Below are positions 5,777-6,922 of a stretch of 6,922 nucleotides of DNA, piece by piece (the first letter of the stretch is position 1; each line of letters begins with the position of its first letter). Source of the DNA: Rickettsiales bacterium (lineage in GTDB: Bacteria > Pseudomonadota > Alphaproteobacteria > Rickettsiales > UBA998); assembly GCA_019749855.1 (NCBI GenBank), contig JAIEPI010000088.1:1-6922 (forward strand), in the 5' to 3' direction. The notes below the pieces were generated by a model that made no database searches, was not told where the DNA came from, and saw only the letters and a list, made by a program, of their open reading frames with translations. Both the position numbers and the translations under genes were made by a program.

Positions 5777-6922
5777 TCAGTGCAGAGCGCGAGAGGCTTC
5801 AACATTTTGCGTTGCAGCTGCGGCCATTCCAGCATGCGCAACACCCTGCGTGTCGATCGTCATACTCGGCGATTGTGTTTCGCCCACTTCCAGTGTTCGT
5901 GTCGCTTGTGCATTGGGAACAACAATGGATGAGGTTTTGGCTGCTTCAAGCGGTGTTTTTGGGGTCTGCCGGACCCGCAAATCGCTTAAGGCGCGCTCGA
6001 TATGTGGCAGATAAATCTGCTCATAGGATTCAGTGAGTCCAGGCACCACAAAATGCAGCAGATCGGGCTGTTCACGATAGCGCACAAAGCGTAAATCGGC
6101 GTAGCGCGAGTTTACCTCCGCCATGCGTTTCTCAGGCTCGGAATACCCACTCAATATCAGCTTTGGACTCTCAGCCGTCAGGTTGGCCCATGCTTCATTC
6201 ACCAACGTATAGAGGGAATGCATATCGGCATTGCCACGAATTTTTGACCAAGGCACACCGGCCACCGCAAAGCCGGTTTCCACCTGTGCTTCCAGCGCCG
6301 CTTTTTCCTCCGGCTTGTCTGATTTAATCCATTGGCCGAGTAACGTATGCAGCTTCTCCAGCCGCTGTTTATCAGAGAGTGCCAACGCATCAGTGCGCGC
6401 AATGTCAGTCTCTGTCAGATAATTCGGATACAGCGTATGGGTAATCTCATGCACTAATGTTCCCTGCGACTTGTCAGCGCCGGTGCCGCCCGAGACAAAC
6501 ACCAAATCCATTCCCAACACATCATCAGGGTGCGCTTTGGTGTGTTGATTCAAACCGAGAAGACCACGGCCATTTAACGAAGAGGCAGGATTGTAAATGA
6601 CCATGCCACCGCGACGGAAATAGGCTTCCAGAACATTGGGCGGCAAGAGTTGCAGGCGACCGGCGATTTCTTTTTCCAGCTCACCAATCGCTGGAAGATC
6701 AATGGACTGGTTTTTAAAAAAGCCGATGAGACCATTTATTTTTGCATGGATGCGAGGCATCAGCCCTGCCTCTATTTTCTCATGCACACCTGCATTCTGC
6801 ATGCCGGGTTGCAGACGACCAAATTTCCAGTTTTCAATGGCGTTGGCACTGAATTTACGATCGGGTAGCTGTTTAACTAACTGTAGCACTTCTTTGATAT
6901 ACGCATCCTCAACACCCAGTGC
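5777..6922 (-). CDS. Putative zinc metallopeptidase with HEITH motif (N-terminus outside window)
   Basis: The stop TGA is at 5779-5777, and the frame is open to the right edge. A GTG at 6889 could start a 370-residue protein, but eleven further sense codons lie upstream with no stop, so the gene probably begins outside the window. Numbered from that GTG, the clearest feature is TLVHEITHTLYP, an HExxH zinc site with His147, Glu148 and His151. A second segment, YTLVNEAWANLTAE (227-240), holds Glu232, a plausible third zinc ligand as in gluzincin peptidases. A glycine-rich lead-in (MVFVSGGTG-like, around 127-137) precedes the site. Residues about 160-205 are charged and helical. The last 60 residues (about 308-370) are rich in Ala, Thr, Ser and Gln and look unstructured. 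No membrane segment is visible in the part present. I cannot assign a named family, and the location in the cell is unknown because the N-terminus is missing. That it is a real gene is firm; peptidase activity is inferred from the motif. Confidence 0.8.
   Translation of the reverse strand, partial: ALGVEDAYIKEVLQLVKQLPDRKFSANAIENWKFGRLQPGMQNAGVHEKIEAGLMPRIHAKINGLIGFFKNQSIDLPAIGELEKEIAGRLQLLPPNVLEAYFRRGGMVIYNPASSLNGRGLLGLNQHTKAHPDDVLGMDLVFVSGGTGADKSQGTLVHEITHTLYPNYLTETDIARTDALALSDKQRLEKLHTLLGQWIKSDKPEEKAALEAQVETGFAVAGVPWSKIRGNADMHSLYTLVNEAWANLTAESPKLILSGYSEPEKRMAEVNSRYADLRFVRYREQPDLLHFVVPGLTESYEQIYLPHIERALSDLRVRQTPKTPLEAAKTSSIVVPNAQATRTLEVGETQSPSMTIDTQGVAHAGMAAAATQNVEASRALH

Noticed and set aside
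5790..5860. Possible stem-loop near the convergent junction (TTGCG...CGCAA arms and a GCAGCTGC palindrome)
   Set aside because: The arms are short, the loop is long and no U-tract follows in either direction, so it does not qualify as an intrinsic terminator.
1..6922. A defence, toxin-antitoxin, CRISPR or mobile-element system
   Set aside because: No transposase, integrase, Cas, restriction or toxin motif, no terminal inverted repeats and no array-like repeats were seen. Apart from the HEITH protein, the genes belong to well-known housekeeping families.

Overview
This window looks like a chromosomal housekeeping segment from an alphaproteobacterium. That placement is an inference from three things: the character of SecA (N-terminus MLGGIARKFF, and the stretch around residues 560-660), a divergent gene pair of secA and a periplasmic parvulin, and argJ followed by a mutT-type Nudix gene, an order I recall from that class but cannot search for here. 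Base composition looks moderate (roughly half G+C by eye). I see no insertion sequence, CRISPR array, tRNA, rRNA or phage gene.

Layout. (1) Positions 1-2399, minus strand: secA, complete at its N-terminus and cut by the left window edge at its C-terminus. (2) 2400-2665: a 266-bp divergent intergenic region with an imperfect direct repeat of 27-bp period and a small inverted repeat close to the secA start. (3) 2666-5775, plus strand: a compact four-gene cluster, probably one operon. It holds an exported parvulin peptidyl-prolyl isomerase, argJ (start corrected to 3585), a spermidine/spermine-type GNAT acetyltransferase, and a MutT-like Nudix hydrolase. The junctions are 7 nt, 2 nt and a 1-nt TAATG overlap. 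(4) 5777-6922, minus strand, convergent with the operon and only 1 nt from it: the 3' part of a gene for a putative zinc metallopeptidase with an HEITH motif, open through the right window edge.

How the genes relate. SecA drives export through SecYEG, and the divergent parvulin would fold or chaperone exported proteins in the periplasm, so this pair shares an envelope theme. ArgJ makes ornithine and N-acetylglutamate in the cyclic arginine pathway. The GNAT protein acetylates an unidentified amine, and the Nudix protein probably cleans up oxidised nucleotides or similar diphosphates. The last three look like a co-transcribed housekeeping set rather than one pathway.

The least ordinary items are the HEITH protein, whose zinc-ligand geometry is not a textbook match to any family I can name, an apparent insertion of about 20-25 residues in the Nudix protein after its Nudix box, and the repeat structure in front of secA. 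I did not find convincing evidence of a new multi-gene system.
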